The notes: generated by a model not told the origin, from the letters alone. 45,790 nucleotides of DNA from Planctomycetia bacterium (GCA_030527105.1 JAUNBK010000022.1:1-45790), one strand, 5' to 3'. Counted from the stretch's first letter, positions 7,946-17,332 are shown. Made by a program: numbers and translations.

Positions 7946-9700
7946 CTACATGCTCATCATCATGATGAGACTCGGAATAGAACCAAGGAGCTTCGTCACT
8001 CCCTCCTCGCAACGCATCTCGACTGAGACGGAGGTCTCGTCGCAATCTCCCGTGATGACAATTTTGTTCTCGGGAACCGATTGGAGTATCTCGACCATAA
8101 TGTTGAAAAGCATCGCGGTCTGTTTCGTATCCGACTCGGTGCCAAACGTCGTCGCGAGGCGCGTCACGTCCCGACAAAGCTCGAAAATCTGCTTGAGCGA
8201 GAACTTCGCCTTGATGAGGTGCTGCGCGTTCTCGTCGTCCAAATCACGCGCCTTCTTGAAGAGAGCAGTCGGATCGTTTCCAATGCCCAAAAAACACGCG
8301 CCGTCGCCACTTCCCATGACGAGACGCACTTTTTCGCCGTAGAACTCGCGAGCGGTCTTCAATCCCTCTTCGTCGAGAGAAACTTCTTCCTCACCCCAAG
8401 CGTTCGCAAGCGCAATGACCTGCTCGAACGTCAACTCGCACACTTGAAAAGTCACGCCAGGGATAGAATCCGTGTCGGTATACGTGACGTTTTTGCTGAG
8501 GACTTCGCCCGTCTCGCTCTTGATAAAGTCAAGCAAGTCGGCAAAGGCTTTCTCTGCAACCGCTGTTTTTTCCGTCTCAATCGCGACGACCGCATTCGAA
8601 TCGCCCGGCGCGTACGTGAACGCAAATGCGCTGCGCGCCAACTCCATCCCGAGCAACTCTTCCATGAGCGGATCGAGAATCGTCTGCAATTTCGTCACAA
8701 CTTCGTACGACTTGCTTGATTCGTCCAGCTCCGCGCCAGCGGCGCTATGGAACCCTTCGCTCAGGAGAGAGTACTGTTTTTTCTGCATCTCGACTTGGTC
8801 AACAATCTCGACACTGTAGCCGCCGTAGAGAGCATCTAACTGCGCGAATCCCGTGAATCGCGGTGTGACGTCCTTCGCACGAGCGAGAATCTCAGCAAGA
8901 GACGAGTCGGGAATGAACGTCGCTTTGATATCCAACACGATATTGCGCGTCTCTTCCTCCACGCGAATCGCAAGGATGATTCGATCAATGGATTCTTGGA
9001 GCGACTTCAGTTGGCGCAAAACATACTGGCTCCCCGCGACACGGGCTTCGTAATCTTCGTCGGACTCGTCGGGGAGCTGCTCTCCGCCCCGTTCAACCCC
9101 CTCGGCAAACGCTTGCGTAAAAACGTCCTTCAACTCCTGCGGAAATAACTTCCAATCGAAAACGATGGTGATCGAGTCGTCTTCCCCCAACGCAAAATAA
9201 TCGCCGAGACCATCGGCAAAAACTTCAAGCGCGTCTTCCTCCGAAGCGACAAGCGTATATCCGTCGACAGGCATGAAACAGAGCGAAGAAAATTGATCCC
9301 CAACGACAATCACGCCGTCGTCTCTTTCCTCAATCTCCTCCACACCAGCCTTCTCAGCAAAAAACTCAGCCAAGATGTACGGGTCTTCAAGAGGGAGGCA
9401 CGCCACTTGAGTGGGAGAGCCATCCACAGCAAGCACAACGACTCCGACAATTCCATCCAAGTCAAACGCCTCCGCCAGATCGGCACCAATTCCCCAACGG
9501 ACCGCAGCATCCACGGTGGAAGCAAGAGCGGGATTCTCCGCCGTCTTCCCAACCAAATCGATCGCGCCGATAAAATCGTTGTAGCTTCTCGCCGTGAGCG
9601 AAACGAACGGTTTGCCAACTTCCGCATAGAGAGCGGACGCCAACGCAACAACCAACAGACCAGCCAACACGAATCGACCGCTCAATTTTCGAAAGTTCAT
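7946..9700 (-). CDS. Secreted acidic protein of unknown function (584 aa)
   Basis: A clear signal peptide (basic start, then GLLVVALASALYAEV) targets the product outside the cytoplasm. The mature protein is acidic, rich in Ala/Glu/Asp/Leu, with repeated patterns of short beta-strands and helices and a Met-rich end (LIMMMSM). It reads like a family of large secreted planctomycete proteins sometimes compared with DUF3352, but I cannot confirm this. GGAG lies 8-9 nt before the ATG on the minus strand. It is downstream of and co-directional with the yqhD-like gene, 49 nt away, so the two may be co-transcribed. A GC-rich hairpin follows the stop. Confidence 0.85.
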   Translation of the reverse strand: MNFRKLSGRFVLAGLLVVALASALYAEVGKPFVSLTARSYNDFIGAIDLVGKTAENPALASTVDAAVRWGIGADLAEAFDLDGIVGVVVLAVDGSPTQVACLPLEDPYILAEFFAEKAGVEEIEERDDGVIVVGDQFSSLCFMPVDGYTLVASEEDALEVFADGLGDYFALGEDDSITIVFDWKLFPQELKDVFTQAFAEGVERGGEQLPDESDEDYEARVAGSQYVLRQLKSLQESIDRIILAIRVEEETRNIVLDIKATFIPDSSLAEILARAKDVTPRFTGFAQLDALYGGYSVEIVDQVEMQKKQYSLLSEGFHSAAGAELDESSKSYEVVTKLQTILDPLMEELLGMELARSAFAFTYAPGDSNAVVAIETEKTAVAEKAFADLLDFIKSETGEVLSKNVTYTDTDSIPGVTFQVCELTFEQVIALANAWGEEEVSLDEEGLKTAREFYGEKVRLVMGSGDGACFLGIGNDPTALFKKARDLDDENAQHLIKAKFSLKQIFELCRDVTRLATTFGTESDTKQTAMLFNIMVEILQSVPENKIVITGDCDETSVSVEMRCEEGVTKLLGSIPSLIMMMSM

Positions 9701-9749
9701 AGTAATCTCCTATAGGATGAAAAAATGTGTCTATATAATCTTATATGCG

Positions 9750-10907
9750 TCATTCGGCGCAAAGTTTCAAAATTTCGCCAACTTCTTTCCCGGAGATTGC
9801 TCCCCGTTCGCCCAAACGAACGCCACGGGTGTTGAAGACATTCACGATTTTATCGCAAATTTCGTCCGTGAGACCATAAGCGCGCTTGCTCGCGTCGATT
9901 TTGACGGACTTAAAGAACTCCACCGTCTTCTCAATCGCAAGATCGATATTCTTTTCCGGGTCGCCACCCTGAATTCCCCAGACACGCTGCGCGTATTGGA
10001 GAAGTTTCGCGCGTTTCGCCTCGCGCTCGTGCTTCCACAAAGCAGGCATGACAAGCGCCAAGGTGCGTCCGTGGTCGGTTCCCGTGAAAGCCGTGATTTC
10101 GTGCCCGATCGCGTGCGTCGCCCAGTCTTGAGGACAACCTTGCCCCATCCAACCGTTGAGTCCGACGGTCGCCGCCCACATCAAATTGGCACGCACGTTG
10201 TAGTTCGTCGGATCGATAAAGACTTTGGGACCCTCCTCGATCAGCGTGAGAAGCGCCCCTTCCGCCTCGCGATCCTGAATGGGAGTGTCTGCTGGATACG
10301 TCATATACTGCTCGCACACATGAACGAACGTGTCGACGATGCCGTTGGCAACTTGGCGCTCTGGGAGCGACATTGTCGTCGTGGGGTCAAGAATCGCGAA
10401 ACGTGGGAAGACCTTTTGCGACCAAAAAGCGAGTTTTTCGCCCGTTGAATTCCGAGAAATGACGGCGTGTCCATTCATCTCCGAGCCAGTCGCGGGGAGC
10501 GTCATAATGGCACCAATCGGAACGGCATCTTTGACTTCCGCGCCAATCGTCAAAATATCCCACGGTTCCTCGCCCTCAAAAAGCGCAGCGGAGGCGATAA
10601 ATTTCGTGCCGTCCAACACACTTCCACCACCGACGGCGAGGAGAAATCCAACCTTTTCCCGCTTCACTATTTCGACGGCTTTCATGCACGTTTCGTACCT
10701 TGGATTTGGCTCAATGCCTCCAAACTCGAGCACATCGCGCCCCTCGAGCGCCTGCATCACCTGGTCGTAGACTCCGTTTTTCTTGATTGACCCGCCGCCG
10801 TACGTGACCAAAATCTTCACCCCCTCGGGGACGAGTTTGGACAACTTGGCGATTTGCCCCTTCCCAAAAACGATGTTGACTGGGTTGCAGTACTCAAAAT
10901 TTAACAT
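9750..10907 (-). CDS. yqhD: NADPH-dependent iron-type alcohol dehydrogenase / aldehyde reductase (YqhD-like)
   Basis: 385 aa, close to the 387 aa of E. coli YqhD and collinear with it. Shared blocks include the early TYGGGSIKKNGV and DVLEFGGIEPNPRYET, then LLAVGGGSVLDGTKFIA (nucleotide binding) and TLPATGSEMNG. Metal ligands expected in this family are visible as Asp and His in GIVDTFVHVCEQ and two His in WATHAIGHEITAFTGTDHGR. The family reduces short-chain aldehydes, including lipid-peroxidation products, with NADPH in the cytosol. AAGGAG precedes the ATG. It is transcribed away from the CPBP protease gene from an overlapping promoter pair. The substrate in this organism is unknown. Confidence 0.95.
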   Translation of the reverse strand: MLNFEYCNPVNIVFGKGQIAKLSKLVPEGVKILVTYGGGSIKKNGVYDQVMQALEGRDVLEFGGIEPNPRYETCMKAVEIVKREKVGFLLAVGGGSVLDGTKFIASAALFEGEEPWDILTIGAEVKDAVPIGAIMTLPATGSEMNGHAVISRNSTGEKLAFWSQKVFPRFAILDPTTTMSLPERQVANGIVDTFVHVCEQYMTYPADTPIQDREAEGALLTLIEEGPKVFIDPTNYNVRANLMWAATVGLNGWMGQGCPQDWATHAIGHEITAFTGTDHGRTLALVMPALWKHEREAKRAKLLQYAQRVWGIQGGDPEKNIDLAIEKTVEFFKSVKIDASKRAYGLTDEICDKIVNVFNTRGVRLGERGAISGKEVGEILKLCAE

Positions 10908-10957
10908 ATTTTTGCTCCTTTTTGATAAAAAACCGACTCGGAGGTCGTTTTTCCCTC

Positions 10958-10986
10958 TTTACAAACTCACACATTTAGTATATTAT
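10958..10986 (+). promoter_or_regulatory. Sigma-70-type promoter for the CPBP protease gene
   Basis: TTTACA (10958-10963), 17-nt spacer, TATTAT (10981-10986), about 55 nt before the ATG. Its -10 overlaps that of the divergent yqhD promoter. Confidence 0.65.
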
Positions 10987-11010
10987 AACGCGAGTCCCCC
11001 CAAAAAACAA
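10982..11010 (-). promoter_or_regulatory. Sigma-70-type promoter for the yqhD-like gene
   Basis: On the minus strand TTGTTT (11005-11010), 17-nt spacer, TATAAT (10982-10987). The two divergent -10 boxes share five bases, so the promoters probably compete. The leader contains a small CGAC/GTCG hairpin flanked by A and T runs (10927-10952). Confidence 0.65.
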
Positions 11011-11040
11011 GTCCCGACGGAAAGGATTTTCACATTTTTT

Positions 11041-11973
11041 ATGAATTTTGCCACCTTCGCGCCAAACCTCGAAATGCTTTTAGTCACCATTCTCCTCGCG
11101 GGAACGGTCGTGGCTTGGGGTTTCTTGTTTTCTCGCTTGGCATTGAGGCTTCCCATTTTGCCGAAACAGAATATCTTGTGCCGTGCGCGGTGGAACGGAA
11201 GGTTCGTTTTCGCCATTTTGGCGCTTTTCGTCGTTCTCCCCGCGATTTTCACAAGCTGCCTGATCGCTTTTTTCCCGCCGAGCAGTATGGATAGCCTCCA
11301 AACTACGGGGAGCGGAATTTCGACCAGCCATCCGATAGAAACGTTCCTGAAGGCACCCGGTCCCGACGGGGCGTCTGCACCCTCCGTCTTGAAGTGCGTC
11401 GTGATGCTTCTCTACGCTGCGGCTTTGGTCCCGATTGTGGAAGAATTCGTATTCCGCGTCGTCGTCCAAGGTTGGCTCGATGCGCGCGAACGTGAGCTTT
11501 TTCCGAAAGAAAGGCAGCCCGGCATTTTGGCGTTTTTTGCGGTTGCAGTCGGTTTCGCGTTTCTCCACTTCCGATCGGGGACGCAAGGGACGCCGTCGCA
11601 GTATATGCTCACGATGAGTTTTTCAGGCTCCGCCTTGGGGAGCGTGCTTCTTCTTGCCGTTTCGATTTACTCCCTCCGTGCCCTGCAGGGGCGCTCGTGG
11701 AGAGAATTCGGTTTTGATTTTCGATTTTGGCAGTCCGACCTCCTCCTTGGTGCGTGGGGCTTTTTCCTCGCGTATATGCCGTCGATTCTCGTCCAAGGGT
11801 GGCTCACTTCTTGTTTTGGGGATCGTTTCGCGGCAGATCCTTTCACGCTCATCATCATCGCGCTGGTCTTTGGAACGCTCTATATGCGCACGCGCCGAAT
11901 TCTACCGGGCTTGGTCGCACACGCAATGCTAAACGCCACCGCGATCTTGGGGCTTATCATTGCGTCAGGTTGA
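11041..11973 (+). CDS. CPBP-family (CAAX-protease/bacteriocin-processing-like) intramembrane metalloprotease
   Basis: 310 aa from the ATG at 11041, about 60 nt downstream of a good promoter; AAAGGA at 11021 is the nearest ribosome binding site but is 14 nt away. The protein has several membrane segments. Conserved family motifs are present: EEFVFR (EExxxR) near residues 134-139, an AFLHF-type motif near 180, and HAMLNA near the C-terminus, which together supply the Glu and His ligands of the metal site. CPBP proteins act in the membrane in proteolysis of prenylated or secreted peptides, but substrates of most bacterial members are unknown. The upstream in-frame extension (from 10783) overlaps the yqhD gene and is rejected. 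It converges with the PHP hydrolase gene, with 2 nt between stops. Confidence 0.9.
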   Translation: MNFATFAPNLEMLLVTILLAGTVVAWGFLFSRLALRLPILPKQNILCRARWNGRFVFAILALFVVLPAIFTSCLIAFFPPSSMDSLQTTGSGISTSHPIETFLKAPGPDGASAPSVLKCVVMLLYAAALVPIVEEFVFRVVVQGWLDARERELFPKERQPGILAFFAVAVGFAFLHFRSGTQGTPSQYMLTMSFSGSALGSVLLLAVSIYSLRALQGRSWREFGFDFRFWQSDLLLGAWGFFLAYMPSILVQGWLTSCFGDRFAADPFTLIIIALVFGTLYMRTRRILPGLVAHAMLNATAILGLIIASG

Positions 11974-11975
11974 AC

Positions 11976-13322
11976 TCACGCCACTCGAACGGGCTGCGTC
12001 CACACAGTGGGAAGCGTCGATGGCGCAGTCGAAGCCTGAGCGCTTTTTCTCATGAGAATTCGAGCGCGAACGTATAAATCCTCCGGCTGAAGGACATATT
12101 CCGCATTTAGTCCCCGCTCTTCATGCAAAACGCGACCAATATCGTCGGAATAGACCGCGATTTTCCGGGTTGGAAGCCGATAATTCTGCCGAATCGCCCA
12201 CTCGGGAATCGTGCCGGACGCGGTGTATTCAATCTCGCGCTCAATGGTGTGGTCGAAACCCTTCTTCGTGCCGATGAATTGAATGGTATACTCGCAGCCC
12301 GGCTCGGGATCGACACTTATGGACAACTTCCCGACGCTCGGCTCCCACCAAACGTCCTTGAGCAACGACCCCGTCGACGCGTAAAAGTCGCCACGATGCA
12401 TCGCGTGCATGATCTCTCGCGTCGAAAGCTGCGGGGCGCGCACCACAACAAAACCAAGAGAAGTCGGCTTGCTATAAAAACTGTCGTATCCGTGGGTGTC
12501 GTCCGTCGCGACGCCAAAAAGCAGCGGGTCTCCCTTCTCCGCACGAAACGCATTCACGATATCCCAAAACTTGTCGTGCGTCCAAAACTCGTCCGGCGCA
12601 GAGAACAAAGGCTTCCCACCGATATTCGCCACCTCGAAAAATCGAATCGTCGGCTGCTCGACAAGACTCCGCGGATCGACATCGTAAAACCGCCACAGAG
12701 GGTGATTCACGATATAAAGCGTGTCCGGATTCTCCGCCCCAATATACTCATCGCGCAGTTCGAGCGTCCAGAGGAGATTCTCTTTCCCCGTCTCTGTCGG
12801 ACGGACTTTGTTCTCTCGGCGCGTGTTGATAAAATTGGCGTGGAGTTCCTCGCCGTTTTTCGAGCCGCTGCTCACTTCGTTCCCAGAAATGAGCAAAAAT
12901 CGCTCTGGCTCGTTCAAAAGCGCGGAAATCTCGTCGAACGTTTTGAGCCGACACGCAGTCGCTCCGTCCGCCTCGAGTCGCGTCTCAATCGGCATGTTCG
13001 GAAAATTCTCGCGGAATCTCACCACGTGCTCGGGCGTTAAATTCTTCTTTCCGTACGCAACCCAGCGGTCTGGATTCTCGTGCGTCGCGTTGTGATCCGT
13101 CAGCGCAACGAAGTGGTAGCCGAGCCGTTTGTAGAGCGCAGCCGCCTCGTCCGGGAATGCGGTTCCGTCCGAGCGAAACGTGTGCATGTGCAGGTTGCCA
13201 CGATACCAATTTGAGGACGCCTCCTGCGCGTGCGTCTCGACACCCGAAGCACACACGAGCGCCCCGGCAGCAAACAACGCGGACGACTTCAAAAAATCAC
13301 GACGTTTTGTGAGTACTCTCAT
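11976..13322 (-). CDS. Tat-exported PHP-domain metallohydrolase (CehA/McbA-like)
   Basis: 448 aa. The N-terminus carries a twin-arginine signal (KRRDFLKSSALFAAGALVCA). The mature part opens with a PHP-type HxH motif (GNLHMHTFRSDG) and continues with ALTDHNAT, SGNEVSS, NHPLW and ATDDTHGYDS, which supply the His/Asp/Glu residues of the metal cluster in this fold. CehA/McbA-like members hydrolyse esters and carbamates; others are phosphoesterases, and the true substrate here is not predictable. The start overlaps the stop of the ribokinase gene by a few bases (ATGA), showing translational coupling and a link to sugar metabolism. Folding before export fits a metalloenzyme sent through Tat. Confidence 0.9.
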   Translation of the reverse strand: MRVLTKRRDFLKSSALFAAGALVCASGVETHAQEASSNWYRGNLHMHTFRSDGTAFPDEAAALYKRLGYHFVALTDHNATHENPDRWVAYGKKNLTPEHVVRFRENFPNMPIETRLEADGATACRLKTFDEISALLNEPERFLLISGNEVSSGSKNGEELHANFINTRRENKVRPTETGKENLLWTLELRDEYIGAENPDTLYIVNHPLWRFYDVDPRSLVEQPTIRFFEVANIGGKPLFSAPDEFWTHDKFWDIVNAFRAEKGDPLLFGVATDDTHGYDSFYSKPTSLGFVVVRAPQLSTREIMHAMHRGDFYASTGSLLKDVWWEPSVGKLSISVDPEPGCEYTIQFIGTKKGFDHTIEREIEYTASGTIPEWAIRQNYRLPTRKIAVYSDDIGRVLHEERGLNAEYVLQPEDLYVRARILMRKSAQASTAPSTLPTVWTQPVRVA

Positions 13323-14272
13323 TTTTCTCCCTCCTTAATGTGCAATTTGGCATAGAGCAAAACCTCTTCACGCATGGGCATGGATTGTTGGGCGCCGAGC
13401 CGCGTGACGCTCAAACCTGCGGCGATAATCGCGAATTGCGCCGCCTCGACGAGCGATTTTCCCTCCGCGAGCGCAACCGCCAACGCGCCACTAAATGCGT
13501 CGCCCGCCGCCGTGGAGTCAACCGCCTCGACCTGAATCGAAGGCAATTCCACGAACGAATCGCGCGCGTCACTCACGAGGACGCCGGACTTACCCAGCGT
13601 GATGAGAACGTTTTCGACGCCGAAATCGTGCAGTACGTTTGCTGCCTGCGCGGCACTCGCGAAATCCGAGACGCTGACGCCCGTCAAATACGACGCTTCC
13701 GTCTCGTTCGGCTTAATGCACGAGATTTTCGCCAACAACCCCTCCGGCAACGGTGTTTTGGGAGCGGGCGCGGGGTCGAGAATGAGCGGAACGCCAAATT
13801 GAGAGGCGAGGTCTGCCGTATGAACGATCGTGTCCATCGGCGTTTCGAGCTGCACGACGACCATATTTGCGGTGGAAATCAATTTCGCCCGCGCCTCTGC
13901 GTCGTCCACATCAGATGGCGAGAGATTCTCGTTTGCACCAGAAGCGACTGAAATCAAATTCTCTGCCGCATCGTCCACGAGGATGAGCGCAATGCCCGTG
14001 GCGGCTGCCGAGTCGGTTCGGACAAAAGTCGTGTCGATTCCTTCCTTGATGAACCCGGCGCGCGCCTGCTCGCCAAACATGTCGTCTCCCACGCGAGCGA
14101 CGAGAGCGACCTCTCCCCCCAAACGAGCGGCGGCGACAGCCTGATTCGCACCCTTTCCACCTGCGTTGCTCACGAACGTCCCGCCAATAACGGTCTCGCC
14201 AGGACGCGGAATCGTGCGGGATTTCACCACCATGTCGGTATTGGAACTGCCGACGACGACTATTTTTGACAT
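13319..14272 (-). CDS. rbsK: Ribokinase
   Basis: 317 aa, usual length for the PfkB-family ribokinase that phosphorylates ribose to ribose-5-phosphate with ATP in the cytosol. Signature 1 is visible (NAGGKGANQAVAAARLGG near residue 37) and signature 2 as DSTAAGDAFSGALAVALAEG near residue 250, with the catalytic Asp in the GDAF motif. The N-terminal strand VVVGSSNTDMVV and the RPGETVIGG block are also typical. AAGGAG precedes the ATG. Upstream on the same strand is a sugar transporter of the GRP type, separated by one MITE-like element; downstream it is coupled to the PHP hydrolase. A role in uptake and use of ribose or a nucleoside-derived sugar is inferred from this context. Confidence 0.95.
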   Translation of the reverse strand: MSKIVVVGSSNTDMVVKSRTIPRPGETVIGGTFVSNAGGKGANQAVAAARLGGEVALVARVGDDMFGEQARAGFIKEGIDTTFVRTDSAAATGIALILVDDAAENLISVASGANENLSPSDVDDAEARAKLISTANMVVVQLETPMDTIVHTADLASQFGVPLILDPAPAPKTPLPEGLLAKISCIKPNETEASYLTGVSVSDFASAAQAANVLHDFGVENVLITLGKSGVLVSDARDSFVELPSIQVEAVDSTAAGDAFSGALAVALAEGKSLVEAAQFAIIAAGLSVTRLGAQQSMPMREEVLLYAKLHIKEGEK

Positions 14273-14289
14273 AGGACAAACTCCTTCAT

Positions 14290-14397
14290 ATATACTCGTT
14301 CTCCTTTAAAATTCCCGTTTTATGCGACGCTTTGTGAGCCGTGGTGCGTAGCTCCAACGGCGGACGGTACCGGAAATTTCAACGAGAAGTATTATAA
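14290..14397 (-). repeat. MITE-like palindromic element, copy C
   Basis: Full-length consensus copy in inverse orientation (TATACTCGTTCTCCTTTAAA ... TTTCAACGAGAAGTATTATA). It fills the gap between the sugar transporter and rbsK and ends about 17 nt before the rbsK ATG, so it is transcribed within this operon or carries its promoter. Confidence 0.9.
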
Positions 14398-14413
14398 CAA
14401 TGTTCGAGCCATC

Positions 14414-15469
14414 TCACATTTTCGCGCAAATAATCAATCCCAAGCCGAGAAGGAAGCAGAGGAACATGGCGAGGAGGATTTTCGCCGTTCCTTTGGGAGC
14501 CGATTTGAATTCGCGCCAGATAAAAACACCCCAGATAGCCGAAACGACCGTGGCACCCTGCCCTAAACCGTAGGAGACAGCAGGAGAGGCGACCCCCGCC
14601 GCCAAGACGCTCAAGGACATGCCAACCGCCCAAATTGCGCCGCCGATCAACCCCCAGAGATGCTCCTTGCACGTCCCTTTGAAGTACGCGCCCGGCGAAA
14701 CTGGCTCGCCGACAAACGGTTTGAGCTGGCAAAACGTCACGACGAAGAAACTCGAAAGGAGCACGCCGAGCGAAAAAACGACGTTCCCCGTGTAGGGCGT
14801 GAGCTTGCCCGCTTGCAAAACGGCACCCTCTTGCTTGAGATTCTCGAGAGTGAGCGCGATTTCTTCCCCTCCAAACTCCACCTTCGCGAGGGAATTGGCG
14901 ACGAAATAATAGAACGTGGACATCAAAACACCGCAGACCAACGCGAGAATAATGCCCTTTTTCTTGCTTGCGCCCGGCTCCTTGGGCTTCGGAAGTTTCC
15001 CATAGGCGAAAGCGTTCAAAAGGATTGCGAGAGTCACGAGCACGACGCCTCCAAAGAGAAAAACGGGGTTGCCCGCTTGGTCTGCCGCGTAATTCAAGAG
15101 TACGCCCAAAACGAGCGCTAGCCCAATTCCGATCGGGAACGCAACGGACATTCCGGCAATCGCAATCGCCGCCACGAGTAGGATGTTTGCAATGTTGAAG
15201 ACCACGCCGCCAAGGAAGGCTGAGCCGAGGGCTTCAGGCGACGCTTGGCGCAAGTCGGCAAGAAACGCGCGTCCATACTCGCCGTTGCTCCCGAGCGTGA
15301 ACGCGAACGCAAGCGACATGAGCGTCACGCCCAAAACATAGTCCCAATAAAACAACTCGAAGCGCCACGTTTTTCCCACCGCTTTCTGTGTGTTTCCCCA
15401 AGACCCCCAACACAACATCGTGACCACACAAAACGTCACGGCTATCCAATAATCCTCAAGCAAGAACAT
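14414..15469 (-). CDS. GRP/DMT-type sugar transporter (10 TM)
   Basis: 351 aa with about ten hydrophobic segments. The N-terminal MLCWGSWGNTQK, ELFYWDYVLG and AFPIGIGLALVLGV and the C-terminal SYGLGQGATVVSAIWGVFIWREF blocks are those of the glucose/ribose porter branch of the drug/metabolite transporter superfamily. These are proton-coupled monosaccharide uptake carriers in the inner membrane. Its position upstream of ribokinase on the same strand suggests ribose as a substrate. A ribosome binding site (AGGAG) precedes the ATG. Rhamnose-type specificity (RhaT-like) is an alternative. Confidence 0.85.
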   Translation of the reverse strand: MFLLEDYWIAVTFCVVTMLCWGSWGNTQKAVGKTWRFELFYWDYVLGVTLMSLAFAFTLGSNGEYGRAFLADLRQASPEALGSAFLGGVVFNIANILLVAAIAIAGMSVAFPIGIGLALVLGVLLNYAADQAGNPVFLFGGVVLVTLAILLNAFAYGKLPKPKEPGASKKKGIILALVCGVLMSTFYYFVANSLAKVEFGGEEIALTLENLKQEGAVLQAGKLTPYTGNVVFSLGVLLSSFFVVTFCQLKPFVGEPVSPGAYFKGTCKEHLWGLIGGAIWAVGMSLSVLAAGVASPAVSYGLGQGATVVSAIWGVFIWREFKSAPKGTAKILLAMFLCFLLGLGLIICAKM

Positions 15470-15590
15470 GTGAAACTCCTAAAAATGCGATGGGGTTAAA
15501 AGCCTGCTGCCAAATTACACAAATATCCCCCCCCATTCTTTCTAACGAGGGAGGAAACGTTGCGGTCTGAGAAATAATCGTCGATCAAAA

Positions 15591-16115
15591 TCAATAATCG
15601 ATAAGAGAGAATACTTTCGCGTCGCCATCCTTTTCGAGAAGCTCGCGCCCCTTGCACTCGCTGGAGAGTTCAATGACAAATCCATACCCGACGACTTGGG
15701 CACCCGCCTGCTCGAGGAGTTTTCGACACGCAAGGACGGTTCCGCCCGTCGCGAGCAAGTCGTCCAGCACAAGGACGCGCTGCCCCGGCTGCACGGCATC
15801 CTCGTGCATCGTGAGTGTGTCGGAACCATACTCCAAATCGTACGTTTGGGAGAGCACCTTTCGTGGCAGCTTGTTCGGTTTCCGAATGGGAACCAACCCA
15901 CATTGGAGTTCCAAAGCGAGCGGCGCGGCAAACAAAAACCCTCTCGCCTCGGGCGCGGCAATCATGTCCGGCTTCAGGTCGCGCGTCGCTTCAATAAGCT
16001 GACGACACGCCTCCTTGAACGCCTCGGGCGACGAAATGAGCGTCGTAATGTCGCGAAAAATGATGCCGGGCTTCGGATAGTCCGGGATGTTGGTGACGTA
16101 AGACTTGAGATCCAA
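15591..16115 (-). CDS. apt: Adenine phosphoribosyltransferase
   Basis: 174 aa, typical length. The enzyme converts adenine and PRPP to AMP in purine salvage. Diagnostic blocks: IPDYPKPGIIFRDITTLI at the N-terminus, APEARGFLFAAPLA, IRKPNKLPRKVLSQTYDLEYG, and the PRPP loop VLVLDDLLATGGT. The start is a TTG at 16115, chosen because CTCCTTT (AAAGGAG on the coding strand) lies 7 nt upstream and no in-frame ATG is near; the longer open frame runs into recA and is rejected. It follows recA by 40 nt on the same strand, so the two are probably co-transcribed. Confidence 0.93.
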   Translation of the reverse strand: MDLKSYVTNIPDYPKPGIIFRDITTLISSPEAFKEACRQLIEATRDLKPDMIAAPEARGFLFAAPLALELQCGLVPIRKPNKLPRKVLSQTYDLEYGSDTLTMHEDAVQPGQRVLVLDDLLATGGTVLACRKLLEQAGAQVVGYGFVIELSSECKGRELLEKDGDAKVFSLIDY

Positions 16116-16155
16116 GGTGATTCTCCTTTCGTTTTCTCTCGTGTGTGTTTGTGTA

Positions 16156-17286
16156 TTAAAAATCGGACTCCGCCACATCCTCGGGATCCAAACCATCAAT
16201 TTCCTCAAACTCGTCGGGCGGAACAACCTCGCCAGGCTCCCTTTGCTCGATGATACTGAGGACTTTGTCCTTGATTTCCTCGCAAATGTCTGGATTTTCG
16301 CGCAAGAAGAGCCTCGCTTTCTCGCGCCCCTGCCCAAGTTGCATGTCTCCATATCGGAACCACACGCCGCTTCGCGTGATGATTTTGTTCTCGAGCGCCA
16401 AGTCCATGATGTCCCCCTCGTAGCTGATGCCGGCGCTGTGCATCATGTCGAACTCAGCAACATGAAAAGGAGGCGCGACTTTGTTTTTCACGACCTTCGC
16501 CTTGACGCGCTGCCCCACGACGTTCTCACCGTCCTTGATCTGACCAATGCGCCGCACGTCAATTCTGCAAGAACAATAGAACTTGAGTGCCCTTCCGCCC
16601 GGGGTGGTCTCGGGAGACCCATATCCCATCGTCCCGATTTTGTCGCGAATCTGATTGATAAAGACCACAATCGCCTTGCTTTTCGAGATTGCTCCCGTGA
16701 GTTTTCGCAAAGACTGGCTCATGAGCCGCGCCTGAAGCCCGACGTGCTGGTCGCCAATTTCGCCCTCCAACTCCTTTTTGGGCACCAACGCAGCGACGGA
16801 GTCGATCACAACGACGTCCACCGCATTGGAGCGAATAAGCATCTCTGCAATGTGGAGCGCTTCCTCCCCGCACGACGGCTGACTCACCAAGAGAGTCTCC
16901 AAGTCGACACCGAGCTTTTTCGCCCAACTGGGGTCGAGCGCGTGTTCCGCATCGATAAACGCAGCGATTCCGCCCTGCTTCTGCGCCTCCGCAATAACGT
17001 GCAGAGTGAGGGTTGTTTTTCCACTCGATTCAGGACCAAAGACCTCGACAATTCTCCCGCGCGGCAACCCTTTCCCCCCCAGCGCGATGTCGAGGGAAAT
17101 ACAGCCCGTCGAGATGCAGGAGATGTTCAACTTCGAATTTGTGCCAAGCGCCATGATCGCGCCCTGCCCAAACTCCTTCTCAATCTGCGCGACCGTCGAT
17201 CGCAAGACCTGATTGTCTTCCAACAACGAGTCCATTTTGGAGGTGCCCATGGACATCTCACGCGCTTCGGACTTCTTTTTGGCCAT
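16156..17286 (-). CDS. recA: RecA recombinase
   Basis: 376 aa. RecA forms ATP-dependent filaments on single-stranded DNA and drives strand exchange and SOS signalling. Walker A is GPESSGKTT near residue 72, Walker [13 protein letters not shown], and loop regions include [20 protein letters not shown]; the motif [19 protein letters not shown] replaces the more usual FYASVR-type version. The start is the ATG at 17286, with AAAGGA 7 nt upstream; a TTG six bases earlier is less likely. Its promoter and a candidate operator lie immediately upstream, overlapping the 3' end of the WD40 gene. apt follows directly. Confidence 0.98.
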   Translation of the reverse strand: MAKKKSEAREMSMGTSKMDSLLEDNQVLRSTVAQIEKEFGQGAIMALGTNSKLNISCISTGCISLDIALGGKGLPRGRIVEVFGPESSGKTTLTLHVIAEAQKQGGIAAFIDAEHALDPSWAKKLGVDLETLLVSQPSCGEEALHIAEMLIRSNAVDVVVIDSVAALVPKKELEGEIGDQHVGLQARLMSQSLRKLTGAISKSKAIVVFINQIRDKIGTMGYGSPETTPGGRALKFYCSCRIDVRRIGQIKDGENVVGQRVKAKVVKNKVAPPFHVAEFDMMHSAGISYEGDIMDLALENKIITRSGVWFRYGDMQLGQGREKARLFLRENPDICEEIKDKVLSIIEQREPGEVVPPDEFEEIDGLDPEDVAESDF

Positions 17287-17300
17287 TTTCAATTCCTTTC

Positions 17301-17320
17301 ACAAAAGACCGTTCTTTGGT
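17301..17320. promoter_or_regulatory. Candidate operator upstream of recA (near-palindrome)
   Basis: An imperfect 20-bp palindrome centred on AAAGACCGTTCTTT (17304-17317) lies just downstream of the recA start point, between the promoter and the ribosome binding site. Eight of ten base pairs match. The location suits a repressor such as LexA, but the motif is not one of the familiar SOS boxes and no second copy was seen before umuC. Confidence 0.4.
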
Positions 17321-17332
17321 CGTTAAATACAG

